NCBI RefSeq assembly: GCF_021442325.1
Contig: NZ_CP087879.1
Location: 558,001 to 622,000 of the forward strand
Source of the DNA: Agromyces marinus
GTDB taxonomy: Bacteria; Actinomycetota; Actinomycetes; Actinomycetales; Microbacteriaceae
Length of the DNA stretch: 64,000 nucleotides
Direction: 5' to 3'
The notes under the pieces were generated by a model, which had not been told where the DNA came from, searched no databases, and was given only the letters and a program-made list of their open reading frames with translations. Every line of letters begins with the position of its first letter. Position 1 is the first letter of the stretch. The position numbers and the translations under genes were made by a program. Shown one piece after another: positions 16,692 to 25,741 of the stretch.

Positions 16692-17609
16692 CTATCGAGC
16701 CGCTGGGCCAGGCCGGCTCGCAGTGCCCGGCGGGGCGGTCCAGTCGAGCAGGAGGTCGAGGAACGCCGCGGGCTTCTCGAGCGACGGCAGGTGCGCGGCA
16801 TCCGGCCAGTCGATGCGCCGCGCACCGGCGATGCCGGCGACGAGTCGCGACGCGGCGTCGTGCGTGGTCTCGAGGTCGTGGGTGCCGACGAGCACGAGCG
16901 TCCGCACGGCGATCTCGGACAGGCGATCGAGGGCTGCGGGCTCGAGTTCCACCGGCGCGCTTCCAGCCCATGCTGCGTCGATCTCGAACGCTCGACGCTG
17001 CATCGTCCGGACCGCCGCGACGACGGCCGGGTCGACGTCGTCCGCGGTGCGGTGAGGCCCGACCACCCAGGCGTCCACGTTCGCCTCGACCGCTGCAGCG
17101 AGGTCTCCGCGCGCGAGGGCGTCGTTCTCCGCGTCGATGAACCGGCGGAGGTCGGGCGTCATCGTGGCGAGCAGGCTCCCGCCGGGCGGGCACACCAGCA
17201 GCGACTCGACGAGGTCGGGCGCCGTGAGCGCCGCCTCGACCGCGACCCCCGACCCGAATGAGGCCCCGACGAGGTGAGCGCGTTCGATGCCGAGGTGTCG
17301 CAGGGTCTCGAGGACATCGTCGACGTGCGACCACTCGCCGTCAGGCTCGGTCGTCGATTCCCCGAACCCGCGCAGGTCGAGCCGGACGGCCGCGCGAGCC
17401 GAGCCGAGTTCCGTCCAGTGCGGGTCCCACATCCGGCGGTCGGCGACGCCGGCATGGATCAGCACCACGGGGATGCCGGATCCGGCGACACGGTCGAAGG
17501 CGATGCCCGACGCAGTCACGCCCGAGCCGGGGATGTCGCCGCGCGCGGTCTCGGCGGTGGGCCGATGGTCCCGCGATGCGTCGGATCGTCGAGGGTCTGG
17601 TGAGTGCAC
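16692..17609 (-). CDS. alpha/beta hydrolase
   Basis: 305 residues with a typical fold: IPVVLIHAGVADRRMW (oxyanion region), RLDLRGFGES, nucleophile elbow GASFGSG, VLVGTHDLETTH and a final DAAHLPSLEKP with the catalytic His. The first 30 residues are low-complexity, so the true start may be later than the GTG at 17609. Substrate unknown. It runs in the same direction as the flavoprotein gene upstream, 63 bases away. Confidence 0.85.
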   Translation of the reverse strand: MHSPDPRRSDASRDHRPTAETARGDIPGSGVTASGIAFDRVAGSGIPVVLIHAGVADRRMWDPHWTELGSARAAVRLDLRGFGESTTEPDGEWSHVDDVLETLRHLGIERAHLVGASFGSGVAVEAALTAPDLVESLLVCPPGGSLLATMTPDLRRFIDAENDALARGDLAAAVEANVDAWVVGPHRTADDVDPAVVAAVRTMQRRAFEIDAAWAGSAPVELEPAALDRLSEIAVRTLVLVGTHDLETTHDAASRLVAGIAGARRIDWPDAAHLPSLEKPAAFLDLLLDWTAPPGTASRPGPAAR

Positions 17610-17672
17610 CGTCCATCAATACCGCATATCCGAGGGAGTCGGTCGGGCGTTCCGCAGACGCTGAGCGCGTGC

Positions 17673-19421
17673 CTACTCGACGAGCTTGCCCACCGTCGAG
17701 ACCTCGCGCATGAGCGCGGCGATCTCCTCCGGGATCGGCGGGATCGACTCGCGCGTCACGCCCGTGGACGGCGACCAGACCAGATTGACCTGCAGGGCGG
17801 CATCCGTCTCGGGGAAGTCGGAGCGGTTGTGGCATCCGCGGGTCTCGCGACGCTCCAGCGCTGCCGACAGCGTCGCGCGAGCGGCCAGCGCGGCGGACTT
17901 CAGGTCGAAGGCATGGGCGAGGTCCTGGTAGCCGGCGAGGTCGGGGTGCACGCCGATGTCGGTCATGCGCGCCTCGATGGCGTCGAGTTCGGCGAGGCCC
18001 GCGAGGAGGCCCTCCTCGTCGCGGACGACGCCGGCGTGCTCGGTCATGGTGTCGCGGATGGCGCGCTGCAGGGAGCGGACGTTCTCCGGGCCATCCGCCG
18101 CCAGCAGGTCGTCGATCTCGGCGCGGGCAGCCTGGACCGCGGACGCCGAACGCCGCTGCGCGGCGAGCCCGCGCGAGTACTCCGCCGCGGCCTGCCCGAC
18201 GATGCGGCCGAACACGAGCAGCTCGATGAGCGAGTTGCCGCCGAGGCGGTTCGCGCCGTGCAGGCCCGAGGAGGCCTCGCCAATCGCGTAGAGGCCGGGC
18301 ACGTCGGTGCCGTGGTCGTCGGGGCGCACCCAGACGCCGCCCATCGAGTAGTGCGCGGTGGGCGCGATCTCGATCGGCTCCTGCGTGATGTCGCGCATCT
18401 GGAGCTCGAGCATGGTCTGGTAGACGCGGGGGAGGCGCCGCATGATCGTCTCGCGGGGAAGGTGCGAGACATCCAGCCAGACACCGCCGTTCGGGGTGCC
18501 GCGGCCCTCCTTGATCTCGGTGTACGCGGCGAGCGCGACGCGGTCGCGCGTCGAGAGTTCCATCCGTTCCGGATCGTAGCGAGACATGAAGCGCTCGCCG
18601 AGGGCGTTGGTGAGGATGCCGCCCTCGCCGCGGGCGGCCTCGCTGATGAGGGTGCCTGCCGCGTTCTCGGGCTCGAGGATGCCCGACGGGTGGAACTGCA
18701 CGAGCTCGGGGTCGCGCACCCGGCCGCCCGCCTCGACGGCGAGGCGCCAAGAGTCGCCCGTGTTCTCATCGCGCCGCGACGACGTGCGCCGCCAGATGCG
18801 GTTGTGGCCGCCGGCGGCGAGGATGACGGCGTCGGCGTGGATGAGGTAGCGGGTGCCGTCCTCGAGGTCGAAGCCGTAGGCGCCGAAGACCGCGCCGTCG
18901 TCGTTGACGAGGATGCGCGTGACGTAGACGGTGTCGAGGATCGGCACGCCGAGCTGCGCGGCCCGGTTCACGAGCGTGCGCTGGATCTCGAGGCCGGTGT
19001 AGTCGCCCGCGAATGCGGTGCGCCGGAAGGTGTGCGCGCCGAAGAAGCGCTGCGAGATGCGGCCGTCCTCTTCGCGGGCGAACGGCATGCCGTAGCGCTC
19101 GAGGTCCTGGATGCCGCGGGCTGCGCCCTTGGTCACGGTCTCGACGGTGCGCGGGTCGGCGAGGAGGTAGCTCTCCTTCAGGGTGTCGGCGGCGTGCTGC
19201 TGCCAGCTGTCGTCGGCGTCCATGGTGCCGAGGGCCGCGTTGATGCCGCCGGCCGCGAGCGAGGTGTGCGCGTCGGACTTCGCGCGCTTGCCGAGTGCGA
19301 GCACGTCGACGCCCGCCTCGGCGAGTTCGATGGCGGCGCGCAGGCCCGACCCGCCCGTGCCGATGACGAGGACGGTCGTGGAGAGCTGGCGCTCGGGAGC
19401 GGTGCGTGCTGCGGTGGTCAT
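17673..19421 (-). CDS. FAD-binding fumarate reductase/succinate dehydrogenase/L-aspartate oxidase-type flavoprotein
   Basis: 582 residues. The N-terminal Rossmann motif is GTGGSGLRAAIELAEAG, followed by HTSLAAGGINAALG (flavin attachment/TSxxAGG region) and the HYSMGGVWV and GLHGANRLGGNSL active-site segments. The C-terminal helical domain is of SdhA/NadB type. No iron-sulfur or membrane subunit and no nadA/nadC lies nearby, so it is a stand-alone flavoprotein. A fumarate-reductase-like or aspartate-oxidase-like role is possible. ATG 19421 is chosen over 19475. It is divergent from a LysR regulator that probably controls it. Confidence 0.82.
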   Translation of the reverse strand: MTTAARTAPERQLSTTVLVIGTGGSGLRAAIELAEAGVDVLALGKRAKSDAHTSLAAGGINAALGTMDADDSWQQHAADTLKESYLLADPRTVETVTKGAARGIQDLERYGMPFAREEDGRISQRFFGAHTFRRTAFAGDYTGLEIQRTLVNRAAQLGVPILDTVYVTRILVNDDGAVFGAYGFDLEDGTRYLIHADAVILAAGGHNRIWRRTSSRRDENTGDSWRLAVEAGGRVRDPELVQFHPSGILEPENAAGTLISEAARGEGGILTNALGERFMSRYDPERMELSTRDRVALAAYTEIKEGRGTPNGGVWLDVSHLPRETIMRRLPRVYQTMLELQMRDITQEPIEIAPTAHYSMGGVWVRPDDHGTDVPGLYAIGEASSGLHGANRLGGNSLIELLVFGRIVGQAAAEYSRGLAAQRRSASAVQAARAEIDDLLAADGPENVRSLQRAIRDTMTEHAGVVRDEEGLLAGLAELDAIEARMTDIGVHPDLAGYQDLAHAFDLKSAALAARATLSAALERRETRGCHNRSDFPETDAALQVNLVWSPSTGVTRESIPPIPEEIAALMREVSTVGKLVE

Positions 19422-19472
19422 GCGTTCCACGGTAGGTTCGCGCATTCGATGCGTCCAATGCATCTTCGCTGT

Positions 19473-19489
19473 CATGACGATGCGTCATG
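19473..19489. promoter_or_regulatory. inverted repeat in the flavoprotein/lysR intergenic region
   Basis: CATGACG-ATG-CGTCATG is a perfect 7-3-7 dyad midway between the two divergent starts. A second, weaker dyad (ATGC-gtccaa-TGCAT) lies at 19449-19464. LysR-type proteins bind such sites. TAGGCT at 19504-19509 lies six bases before the lysR ATG. Confidence 0.6.
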
Positions 19490-19515
19490 GCTATCGAGAG
19501 GCGTAGGCTGGCGGC

Positions 19516-20442
19516 ATGAACCTCGAGCAGTTGCGGTCGTTCGTCGAGGTCGCGCGGTCCGGCAACTTCACGCGCGCCGCCGAAGAGCTCTACCTCGCCC
19601 AGCCCTCGCTGAGCCGCCAGATCGCGGCCCTCGAACAGGACCTCGGTGCCGAGCTGTTCCACCGTGCCCGCGGTGGGTCGACCCTCACGGTTGCGGGGGA
19701 GTCGCTGCTGCCGCTGGCCCGCCGTATGCTCGCCGACGCCGAGTCGGTACGGCGCGAACTCGCCGAGCTCGCGGGCCTCGAACGCGGCCGCGTGCGGCTC
19801 GGCGCGACGCCGACCCTGTGCATCAGCCTCGTCGCCGAGGTGCTCAGCACCTTCCACGCCGAGCACCCGGCGATCGAGCTGCACCTCTCCGAACAGGGCT
19901 CGCGGCGCCTGCTCGACGAACTCGCCGGCGGCGAGCTCGACCTCGCGCTCGTGACGACGACGGATGCCACGGCCCCGGGCCGCTTCACCGTGACCCCGTT
20001 GCTCGTCGAGGAGCTCGTCGTCGTGTCATCCGCTGCCGCACCGCCCGTCACCGAGCGCGACACGATCTCGCTCGCCGAGGTCGCGCGGCTGCCGCAGGTC
20101 GTCTTCAGCTCGACCTACGACCTCCGGGCTGCGACGGATGCCGCGTTCCGGGCCGCGTCGCTCGAACCCGAGGTCGTGCTCGAGGGCGCCGAGATGGATG
20201 CCGTGCTGCGGTTCGTCGAGCGCGGGCTCGGCGTCGCGATCGTTCCCGCGCTCGTGCTGATCGACCGCCCCGGGCTGCGCGCGGTGCGGCTCGCCGAACG
20301 GGCGCTCGACCGCACGATCAGCCTCGCGCGGCCGACCGACGTCGCGCCGACCGCGGCGGTCGAGGTCATGCGGCAGACGATCGAGACGGAGGCGACGGCG
20401 TTCGCGGCGCGGGCGGGCGAGACCATGCGGGCGGCGGTCTGA
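19516..20442 (+). CDS. LysR-family transcriptional regulator
   Basis: 308 residues. The N-terminal winged helix-turn-helix is MNLEQLRSFVEVARSGNFTR to SLSRQIAALEQDLG, and the C-terminal half is a periplasmic-binding-protein-like effector domain. TAGGCT six bases upstream suggests a leaderless transcript. Its divergent position and the dyad at 19473-19489 suggest that it regulates the flavoprotein gene and itself. The effector is unknown. Confidence 0.92.
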   Translation: MNLEQLRSFVEVARSGNFTRAAEELYLAQPSLSRQIAALEQDLGAELFHRARGGSTLTVAGESLLPLARRMLADAESVRRELAELAGLERGRVRLGATPTLCISLVAEVLSTFHAEHPAIELHLSEQGSRRLLDELAGGELDLALVTTTDATAPGRFTVTPLLVEELVVVSSAAAPPVTERDTISLAEVARLPQVVFSSTYDLRAATDAAFRAASLEPEVVLEGAEMDAVLRFVERGLGVAIVPALVLIDRPGLRAVRLAERALDRTISLARPTDVAPTAAVEVMRQTIETEATAFAARAGETMRAAV

Positions 20443-20460
20443 CCGCTGCGACGGACATGA

Positions 20461-20492
20461 CGGATGCCGCGGGGCCGGCCCCGCGGCATCCG
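20461..20492. terminator. perfect 32-bp palindromic terminator between convergent genes
   Basis: CGGATGCCGCGGGGC pairs with GCCCCGCGGCATCCG around a CG centre. It serves the lysR gene on the plus strand and the beta-helix gene on the minus strand. There is no T-run, as is common in high-GC actinobacteria. It is built from inverted GGATGCC words. Confidence 0.75.
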
Positions 20493-20513
20493 CTGCCGAT
20501 CAACGACGGGTGA

Positions 20514-21416
20514 TCACGGCGTGGAGCAGGCCACGCCCGAGCACTGCGGCTGCGTGAGGTTGCCCGCCGCCGTGTTGCCGCCGCCATCGGTCGAGCCGGT
20601 GGCTGCGATGCCCTGGCCCGCGTTGTCGACCGCGGTGTTCTTCACGACGAGGCTGTTCGCCACGAGGAGCCCCGCGCCGCCGTTCGCCGAGCTCGTGTTC
20701 TGCGAGAGCGTCGTCCCTGCGCTCTCGTTCCGCACGACGATGCCGTCGCTCCAGCTGGCGCTCACCTGGTTCTGCGTGAACGCCGTGCCGGTCGCCCACC
20801 CGAAGGCCGCGAGTCCGTGCTGACGTGACCCGGTCACGACGTTGCGCGAGACCGCGTTGCCGTGCGACCCGTCCGCGACGGAGATGCCCCACGTGTTGCC
20901 GTCGACGGTGTTCTGCGTGACGGTGTTGCCGGTGCTCAGGCCGAGGCGCACGCCGTCGCGACCGTTCGCCGAGACGGTGTTCTTCGCCACGAGGTGCTGC
21001 CCGCCCCCGGCGAGGTTGACGCCCTGGTCGTTGGCCGACACGGTGAGCTTGCTCACGGTGGCGCCCCACGACTGGTCGAGCACGACACCCGCCTGGAAGC
21101 CGGTCACCGTGCCGCGGGTGATCGTGACGCCGGTGCGGCCCGCCGCGCGGACGGCGGCCCACCCGGTCGCGTACGCGCCCGGACCCGAGATCGTGTGGCC
21201 GCGGAGGTCGAGCGTGACGTCATCGGCCCCGATGACGAGCCCGTCCGAGGAGCCGTCGCAGACGAGGTCCGCGGTCAGCACGGTGTCGACCGTGATGACG
21301 TCGCCGCAGGCCGGCCCGTCGAGGGCTGATGCGGGTGCGCTCCCGACGAGCGCCGCGGTCGCGGCGAGAGCCAGGGCGGATGCCGCGGCTGCGGCCCTGC
21401 GCGTGATGGTGGACAT
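20514..21416 (-). CDS. secreted right-handed beta-helix protein
   Basis: 300 residues. A clear signal peptide (MSTITRRAAAAASALALAATAALVGSAPASA) ends near residue 32. The rest is a parallel beta-helix repeat: many N-x-V/I-x-x-N and G-I/V-x-V rungs such as NTVSANGRDGVRLG and NTVDGNTWGISVA, as in NosD/pectate-lyase-like proteins. Two Cys pairs cap the ends. It is probably extracellular and may bind or cleave polysaccharide, but no catalytic set is visible. The leader contains a CGCCGTC/GACGGCG hairpin at 21434-21453. Confidence 0.85.
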   Translation of the reverse strand: MSTITRRAAAAASALALAATAALVGSAPASALDGPACGDVITVDTVLTADLVCDGSSDGLVIGADDVTLDLRGHTISGPGAYATGWAAVRAAGRTGVTITRGTVTGFQAGVVLDQSWGATVSKLTVSANDQGVNLAGGGQHLVAKNTVSANGRDGVRLGLSTGNTVTQNTVDGNTWGISVADGSHGNAVSRNVVTGSRQHGLAAFGWATGTAFTQNQVSASWSDGIVVRNESAGTTLSQNTSSANGGAGLLVANSLVVKNTAVDNAGQGIAATGSTDGGGNTAAGNLTQPQCSGVACSTP

Positions 21417-21488
21417 TGCGAACCTCTTCCCCTCGCCGTCAGCACCGACGGCGATCCGGTACGGCCCGGCCGGGTCGCGGGACCCACG

Positions 21489-22013
21489 CTAGAAGCCCTG
21501 ATCAGGGCGGTCAAGAGGATCGATCGCGCCACGGGCGGAATGCGCCGCGTACTGGGGGTGCGCGGCGGCGGCCTGTCGAAGGTCGACCAGGAGGTCGCGC
21601 AGCCGTTCGAGCGCAGGCAGTGCGGCGTCGAGCGCGGCGAGGTCCTCCGGGGGCAGGGCGGATGCCGCGTCGGCCACGATCGCGGCCGAGGCGCGGTCGA
21701 AGCGCACGAACAGGTCGAGGGCGTGGGCGGATGCCACGACGTCGACGCCCCGGCCGTCGCCGGCTCGGGGCGTGCGCGTGATGAGCCCGTCGCGTTCCAT
21801 CCGATTCAGCAGGTTGCTGACGGTCGGGCGGCCGAGGCCGAGCGCGTCGGCGAGCTCGCTCGGCGACGCGACCGATCCGCGCGGGAGTGCACGGATCACC
21901 TCGACCTGCGCGTCGGGGAGTTCGGGCAGCCCTTCGCGGCGGCGTGCGGCACCGAGGATCGCACGGCGGAGTGGCGAGACGACGGCGGCGAGCCGGGCGG
22001 CGTCGAAGCTCAT
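21489..22013 (-). CDS. MarR-family transcriptional regulator
   Basis: 174 residues with a winged HTH: SPSELADALGLGRPTVSNLLNRMERDGLI, then the wing RTPRAGDGRGVDV. It starts inside the last codons of the FAD monooxygenase (overlap 22010-22013), so the two are coupled. Such pairs usually form a substrate-sensing loop. The stop region contains the palindrome GCCCTGATCAGGGC (21495-21508), which may help termination. Confidence 0.9.
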   Translation of the reverse strand: MSFDAARLAAVVSPLRRAILGAARRREGLPELPDAQVEVIRALPRGSVASPSELADALGLGRPTVSNLLNRMERDGLITRTPRAGDGRGVDVVASAHALDLFVRFDRASAAIVADAASALPPEDLAALDAALPALERLRDLLVDLRQAAAAHPQYAAHSARGAIDPLDRPDQGF

Positions 22014-23290
22014 GACGTCGCCTTCGGGCCCTGCTCGTCACGGGCTCCGACACGCTCGACGCTCATCGACGGTCGCGCGTTGAGCACGTCGGGGTGGAAC
22101 CCCGCCGCGCGCTTGTAGGCGGCGGCGATCTCCGCGAGCTCCTCCGCGGGGATCACATCGTGGATGTCGGCGAACCCCTCGGGCGCGCGCTCGTAGGCGA
22201 GCTGCATGACGCGCTCGGGACCGGTCTGCCGGGTCATCCCGAGCAGTGCCGCGGTCGCGGGCCTCCGGTCGGTCTCGTAGGCGTCGAGTGCCGCGGTGAT
22301 GGAGGGGGCCGTCGCGAGGTGGAAGGCGAGGGTGCGTGCGTCGAGGATCGCCTGGGAGCCGCCGTTCGACCCGTTCGGGTACATCGCGTGGGCGGCGTCG
22401 CCGACGAGGGTGGTGCGGCCGAAGGTCCAGCGCGGCAGCGCGTCGCGGTCGACCATCGGGTACTCGAGGATCTCGTCGGCGGCGGCGATCGCGGCTGGAA
22501 CGTCGAGCCAGTCGAACCGCCAGTCGCGGAACAGCTCGACGATCGGCGCCGGGTCGACCGCGCGGTTCCAGTCGGCGTCGGGGGAGCCCTCGCCTCGGCG
22601 TTCCGCGATGAAGTTCACGCGCTGCAGCCCGGCCTCGTCGGGGGCGCCCAGGGGGTAGGCGACGAACTTCTGGTCGCCGTCGCCGGCCATGATCATCGTG
22701 CGCCCGTCGAGGTATCCGGGGATCACGGCGGTGCCGCGCCACAGCGTGAGGCCGCTCCACGGCGGCGCCCCCTCCGTGGGGTAGCGGATCGCGCGGAGCG
22801 CCGAATGGATGCCGTCGGCGCCGATGACGAGGTCGCCGGTCGCCTCGACCGGGCCCGCGTCGGTGTCGAAGACGGCAGTGACCGTCTCGGCGCCCTCGGA
22901 CACGTCGGTGAGGCGATGCCCCGTCTCGATGACCTCGCCCAGGCGTTCCCGCACGAGCTCGACCAGCGCGAGCTGCAGGCGACCTCGATGCACCGAGAGC
23001 TGCGGCCACCGGTATCCGGCATCGAGCCCGCGCGGCTCGGACCAGATCGGCTGGCCGAGGCGGTTGAAGTAGGCCAGGCGCGACGGTGCGACGCCCAGGG
23101 CCTCGATGCGGTCGGCGACCCCGAGCTCGGTGAGCTCGCGGACGGCGTGCGGCAGCAGGTTGATGCCGACGCCGAGCCCGCGGATCTCGGGCGCCCGCTC
23201 GAAGATGCGGATGTCGCGGATGCCGACGGCCTCGAGGCTGAGGGCCGTGGCGAGGCCGGCGATGCCGGCTCCGACGATGACGACGTTCAT
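22010..23290 (-). CDS. FAD-dependent aromatic monooxygenase
   Basis: 426 residues of the p-hydroxybenzoate-hydroxylase/PhzS type. N-terminal VVIVGAGIAGLATALSLEA binds the ADP part of FAD, the DG motif is VIGADGIHSALR, and TTLVGDAAHAMYPNGSNGG is the GD motif. It hydroxylates an aromatic substrate using NAD(P)H and oxygen. It is the first gene of an operon with marR and has a dyad about 50 bases upstream. The substrate is unknown; antibiotic or phenolic breakdown are options. Confidence 0.9.
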   Translation of the reverse strand: MNVVIVGAGIAGLATALSLEAVGIRDIRIFERAPEIRGLGVGINLLPHAVRELTELGVADRIEALGVAPSRLAYFNRLGQPIWSEPRGLDAGYRWPQLSVHRGRLQLALVELVRERLGEVIETGHRLTDVSEGAETVTAVFDTDAGPVEATGDLVIGADGIHSALRAIRYPTEGAPPWSGLTLWRGTAVIPGYLDGRTMIMAGDGDQKFVAYPLGAPDEAGLQRVNFIAERRGEGSPDADWNRAVDPAPIVELFRDWRFDWLDVPAAIAAADEILEYPMVDRDALPRWTFGRTTLVGDAAHAMYPNGSNGGSQAILDARTLAFHLATAPSITAALDAYETDRRPATAALLGMTRQTGPERVMQLAYERAPEGFADIHDVIPAEELAEIAAAYKRAAGFHPDVLNARPSMSVERVGARDEQGPKATS

Positions 23291-23334
23291 GGTTGCCGTG
23301 CTCCTGTCTGCGCGACCACGTCAGCGCGCCAGAG

Positions 23335-23353
23335 TAGTTTTGCACGTGAACTA
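23335..23353. promoter_or_regulatory. candidate MarR operator
   Basis: TAGTT-TTGCACGTG-AACTA is an inverted repeat with a palindromic CACGTG core, about 45 bases upstream of the monooxygenase start. It is AT-rich for this genome. A further ACTAGTT overlaps its right end. Confidence 0.5.
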
Positions 23354-23402
23354 GTTTTCGTCCATCGCTGCACCGAGTGACGGCGCGGGCCGGGGCGGAG
23401 GG

Positions 23403-23433
23403 TAGAATCGACGGCCGCCCGCATCACGAGGAG
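23403..23433 (+). promoter_or_regulatory. helD promoter and ribosome binding site
   Basis: TAGAAT at 23403-23408 is a strong -10 hexamer. GAGGAG at 23428-23433 is a strong Shine-Dalgarno sequence exactly seven bases before the in-frame ATC at 23441. This pairing decides the start of the following gene. Confidence 0.6.
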
Positions 23434-23440
23434 TCCGCAC

Positions 23441-25693
23441 ATCAGCACCACGACGGTCACGCCCATCGCCGAGGAGCAGGCAGCGCTCGACCGCATCCGC
23501 CAGGTCGTCGCCGGGCTCGTCGAGCAGGAATCCGAGGCGCTGCGCACGATGCTCGCGCGACCGAGCGATGAACTCAACCTCACCGAGCGCGATGCGCTCG
23601 TCGCGCACCACGCGCGGCGCCTGCACGGGCTCCGGACCGCGCAGTACGGACTGCTGCTCGGGGGCGTCGAGACCGACGAGGGTGAACGGCGACGCATCGG
23701 CCGCATCGGGCTCAGCGATCCCGACGACGGCGAGCGGTTGCTCATCGACTGGCGCGCACCCGTGGCGCGCCCCTTCTACACGGCGACGCCGCTGCACCGC
23801 GACGGCGTGAAGACCCGACGCCGCGTCACCTCGACCGATCGTGCCGTGACCGCGGTGCACGACGAGTCGCTGCTGCTCGACGACCTGGGCGAGCTCGACG
23901 GCGGCACGGCCGCCGGCGACCGTGCGAATCCCTCGTCCGACGGCGCACTGCTCGCAGCACTCGAACGGCCGCGCACGGCCCACATGAGCGACATCGTCGG
24001 CACGATCCAGCGCGAACAGGATGCGATCATCCGCGACCCCATCCAGGGCACGCTCGTCGTGCAGGGCGGGCCGGGCACCGGGAAGACCGCGGTCGCACTG
24101 CAGCGCGCGGCCTACCTGCTCTACGAGCACCGCGAACGTCTCGCGAAGTCCGTGGTGCTCGTCGTCGGACCGAACCAGCGGTTCCTCGAGTACATCTCCC
24201 AGGTGCTCCCGTCGCTCGGCGAGGACTCGGCGGTGCTCGTCACCCCGGGGACGCTGGTGCCCGGTGTCGCCGCGACCGCGACCGAGACGCCGATCGCGGC
24301 CGCGTACAAGGGCCGGCTCGACATCGCCGACGCATTGAAACGGGTCGTGCGCGAGTTCGAGGTCCCGGACACGGCCGCCCGGGTGCTCCGCCCGGCGGGC
24401 CTGAAGCCGATGACTCTCGACGCGGCCCTGCTCCGCCGCGTCCGCGGTCGCGGACGCTCCGGCGGGGCCGCGCACAACGCCGCCCGGCCGAGGTTCGAGA
24501 AGGCGCTCCTGACCGAGATCCTCCGGATCGAGGACGCCGAGCACGGCTCCACGGCCATGGAGGACCACGAGCGTCGGGCCGACTGGGCTGAGGACCCGGC
24601 AGTCCAGGAGCTCTTCGACGACCTGTGGCCGCTGCTGGATCCGGTCGAGGTCGTGCGCGACCTGTTCAGCGACCCGACGCGGTTCGACCGGGCCTTCCCT
24701 CAGCTCGACGCGGGCCTGCGCGGCGAACTCCTGCGGCCCCGCGAGCACGGACTCACCCCGGCCGACATCCCGCTCGTCGACGAACTCGCCGAACTGCTCG
24801 GCGATGACCCGCGCCCGGCCGCGGCCGCCGCGGCGCGCGCCCGAGCAGACCGGGCCGTCGACCTCGCCTACGCGCAGAACGTGCTCGACATGGTCGCGGA
24901 CGCCGATGCCGACGAGGATCACCTCGCCGCGCCGGTCTCGATCGTGACGGCCGCGACCCTGGCCGACCGGCAGCTCGCCGGCGACGGACGGACGCCGGCC
25001 GAGCGCGCGATGACGGATCGCGAGTGGGTCTACGGGCACGTCATCGTCGACGAGGCGCAGGAGGTCAGCCCGATGCTGCTGCGGGCGCTCATCCGGCGGT
25101 GCCCGACCCGATCGATGACCCTCGTGGGCGACGCGAACCAGTACACCGCGACCGACGCGCCGTTCACGTGGTCGGGCCTGCTCGACCCGCAGGTGCCGAG
25201 GTGGCGCCGCGCGGACCTCACCGTCAACTACCGCACGCCGGGCCGCATCATGCGGCTGGCCACGGGCGTGCTGCGACGCATCGACCCGGCCGCGGCCGAC
25301 CCGTCCTCGGCCCGCGACGGCGACCACGAGCCACGCGTGCTGCGAGTGGACGCGGCGCGGCTCGGCGAGACCACCGCGCTCGCGGCGGAGGAGGCGCTCG
25401 CCGAGAGCGAGGGCACCGTCGGGGTCATCGCGCCGCGCGGGCTCCTCGGCGCGCTCGCGGGCGTGCACGCCGCAGAGGCGGCGCAGGCAGCCGCGGCCGG
25501 GACATCCGCTCGGCTCTGGCTCGGCACGCCCGACGACGCCAAGGGCCTCGAGTTCGACGCCGTCGTGGTCGCCGTCCCGGCGATGCCGGAACCGCACGCG
25601 ATCACGGCCGCGACCTGGAAGCGGCTGTACGTCGCCCTCACCCGGCCCACGCAGCGGCTGACGGTCGTCCAGGTCGGCGACGCCATCCGCTGA
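23441..25693 (+). CDS. helD: HelD-like helicase / RNA polymerase recycling ATPase
   Basis: About 750 residues of the UvrD/Rep-like superfamily 1. Walker A is GGPGTGKT, motif II is VIVDEAQEVSPM, then LVGDANQYT and the C-terminal LYVALTRPTQRL. The N-terminal part (EEQAALDRIRQVV, coiled coil) is the arm that HelD puts into the RNA polymerase secondary channel to free stalled enzyme. Coding character, the ribosome binding site and the arm all begin upstream of the first ATG (23549), at an ATC codon at 23441. Initiation at AUC, or an ATG misread as ATC, is the simplest reading. No rifamycin-associated element was seen upstream. Confidence 0.82.
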   Translation: MSTTTVTPIAEEQAALDRIRQVVAGLVEQESEALRTMLARPSDELNLTERDALVAHHARRLHGLRTAQYGLLLGGVETDEGERRRIGRIGLSDPDDGERLLIDWRAPVARPFYTATPLHRDGVKTRRRVTSTDRAVTAVHDESLLLDDLGELDGGTAAGDRANPSSDGALLAALERPRTAHMSDIVGTIQREQDAIIRDPIQGTLVVQGGPGTGKTAVALQRAAYLLYEHRERLAKSVVLVVGPNQRFLEYISQVLPSLGEDSAVLVTPGTLVPGVAATATETPIAAAYKGRLDIADALKRVVREFEVPDTAARVLRPAGLKPMTLDAALLRRVRGRGRSGGAAHNAARPRFEKALLTEILRIEDAEHGSTAMEDHERRADWAEDPAVQELFDDLWPLLDPVEVVRDLFSDPTRFDRAFPQLDAGLRGELLRPREHGLTPADIPLVDELAELLGDDPRPAAAAAARARADRAVDLAYAQNVLDMVADADADEDHLAAPVSIVTAATLADRQLAGDGRTPAERAMTDREWVYGHVIVDEAQEVSPMLLRALIRRCPTRSMTLVGDANQYTATDAPFTWSGLLDPQVPRWRRADLTVNYRTPGRIMRLATGVLRRIDPAAADPSSARDGDHEPRVLRVDAARLGETTALAAEEALAESEGTVGVIAPRGLLGALAGVHAAEAAQAAAAGTSARLWLGTPDDAKGLEFDAVVVAVPAMPEPHAITAATWKRLYVALTRPTQRLTVVQVGDAIR

Positions 25694-25741
25694 CCGCCCG
25701 TCGGTCGGCCGGCATCGGCATCCGCCCCCGCGGTCCGCCCG

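Noticed and set aside
17673..19421. Succinate dehydrogenase operon
   Set aside because: No iron-sulfur or membrane-anchor subunit genes are next to it. It is a single flavoprotein gene.
23549..25693. HelD start at the first ATG (23549)
   Set aside because: There is no ribosome binding site there, and 36 in-frame codons with coiled-coil character precede it behind a strong Shine-Dalgarno sequence.
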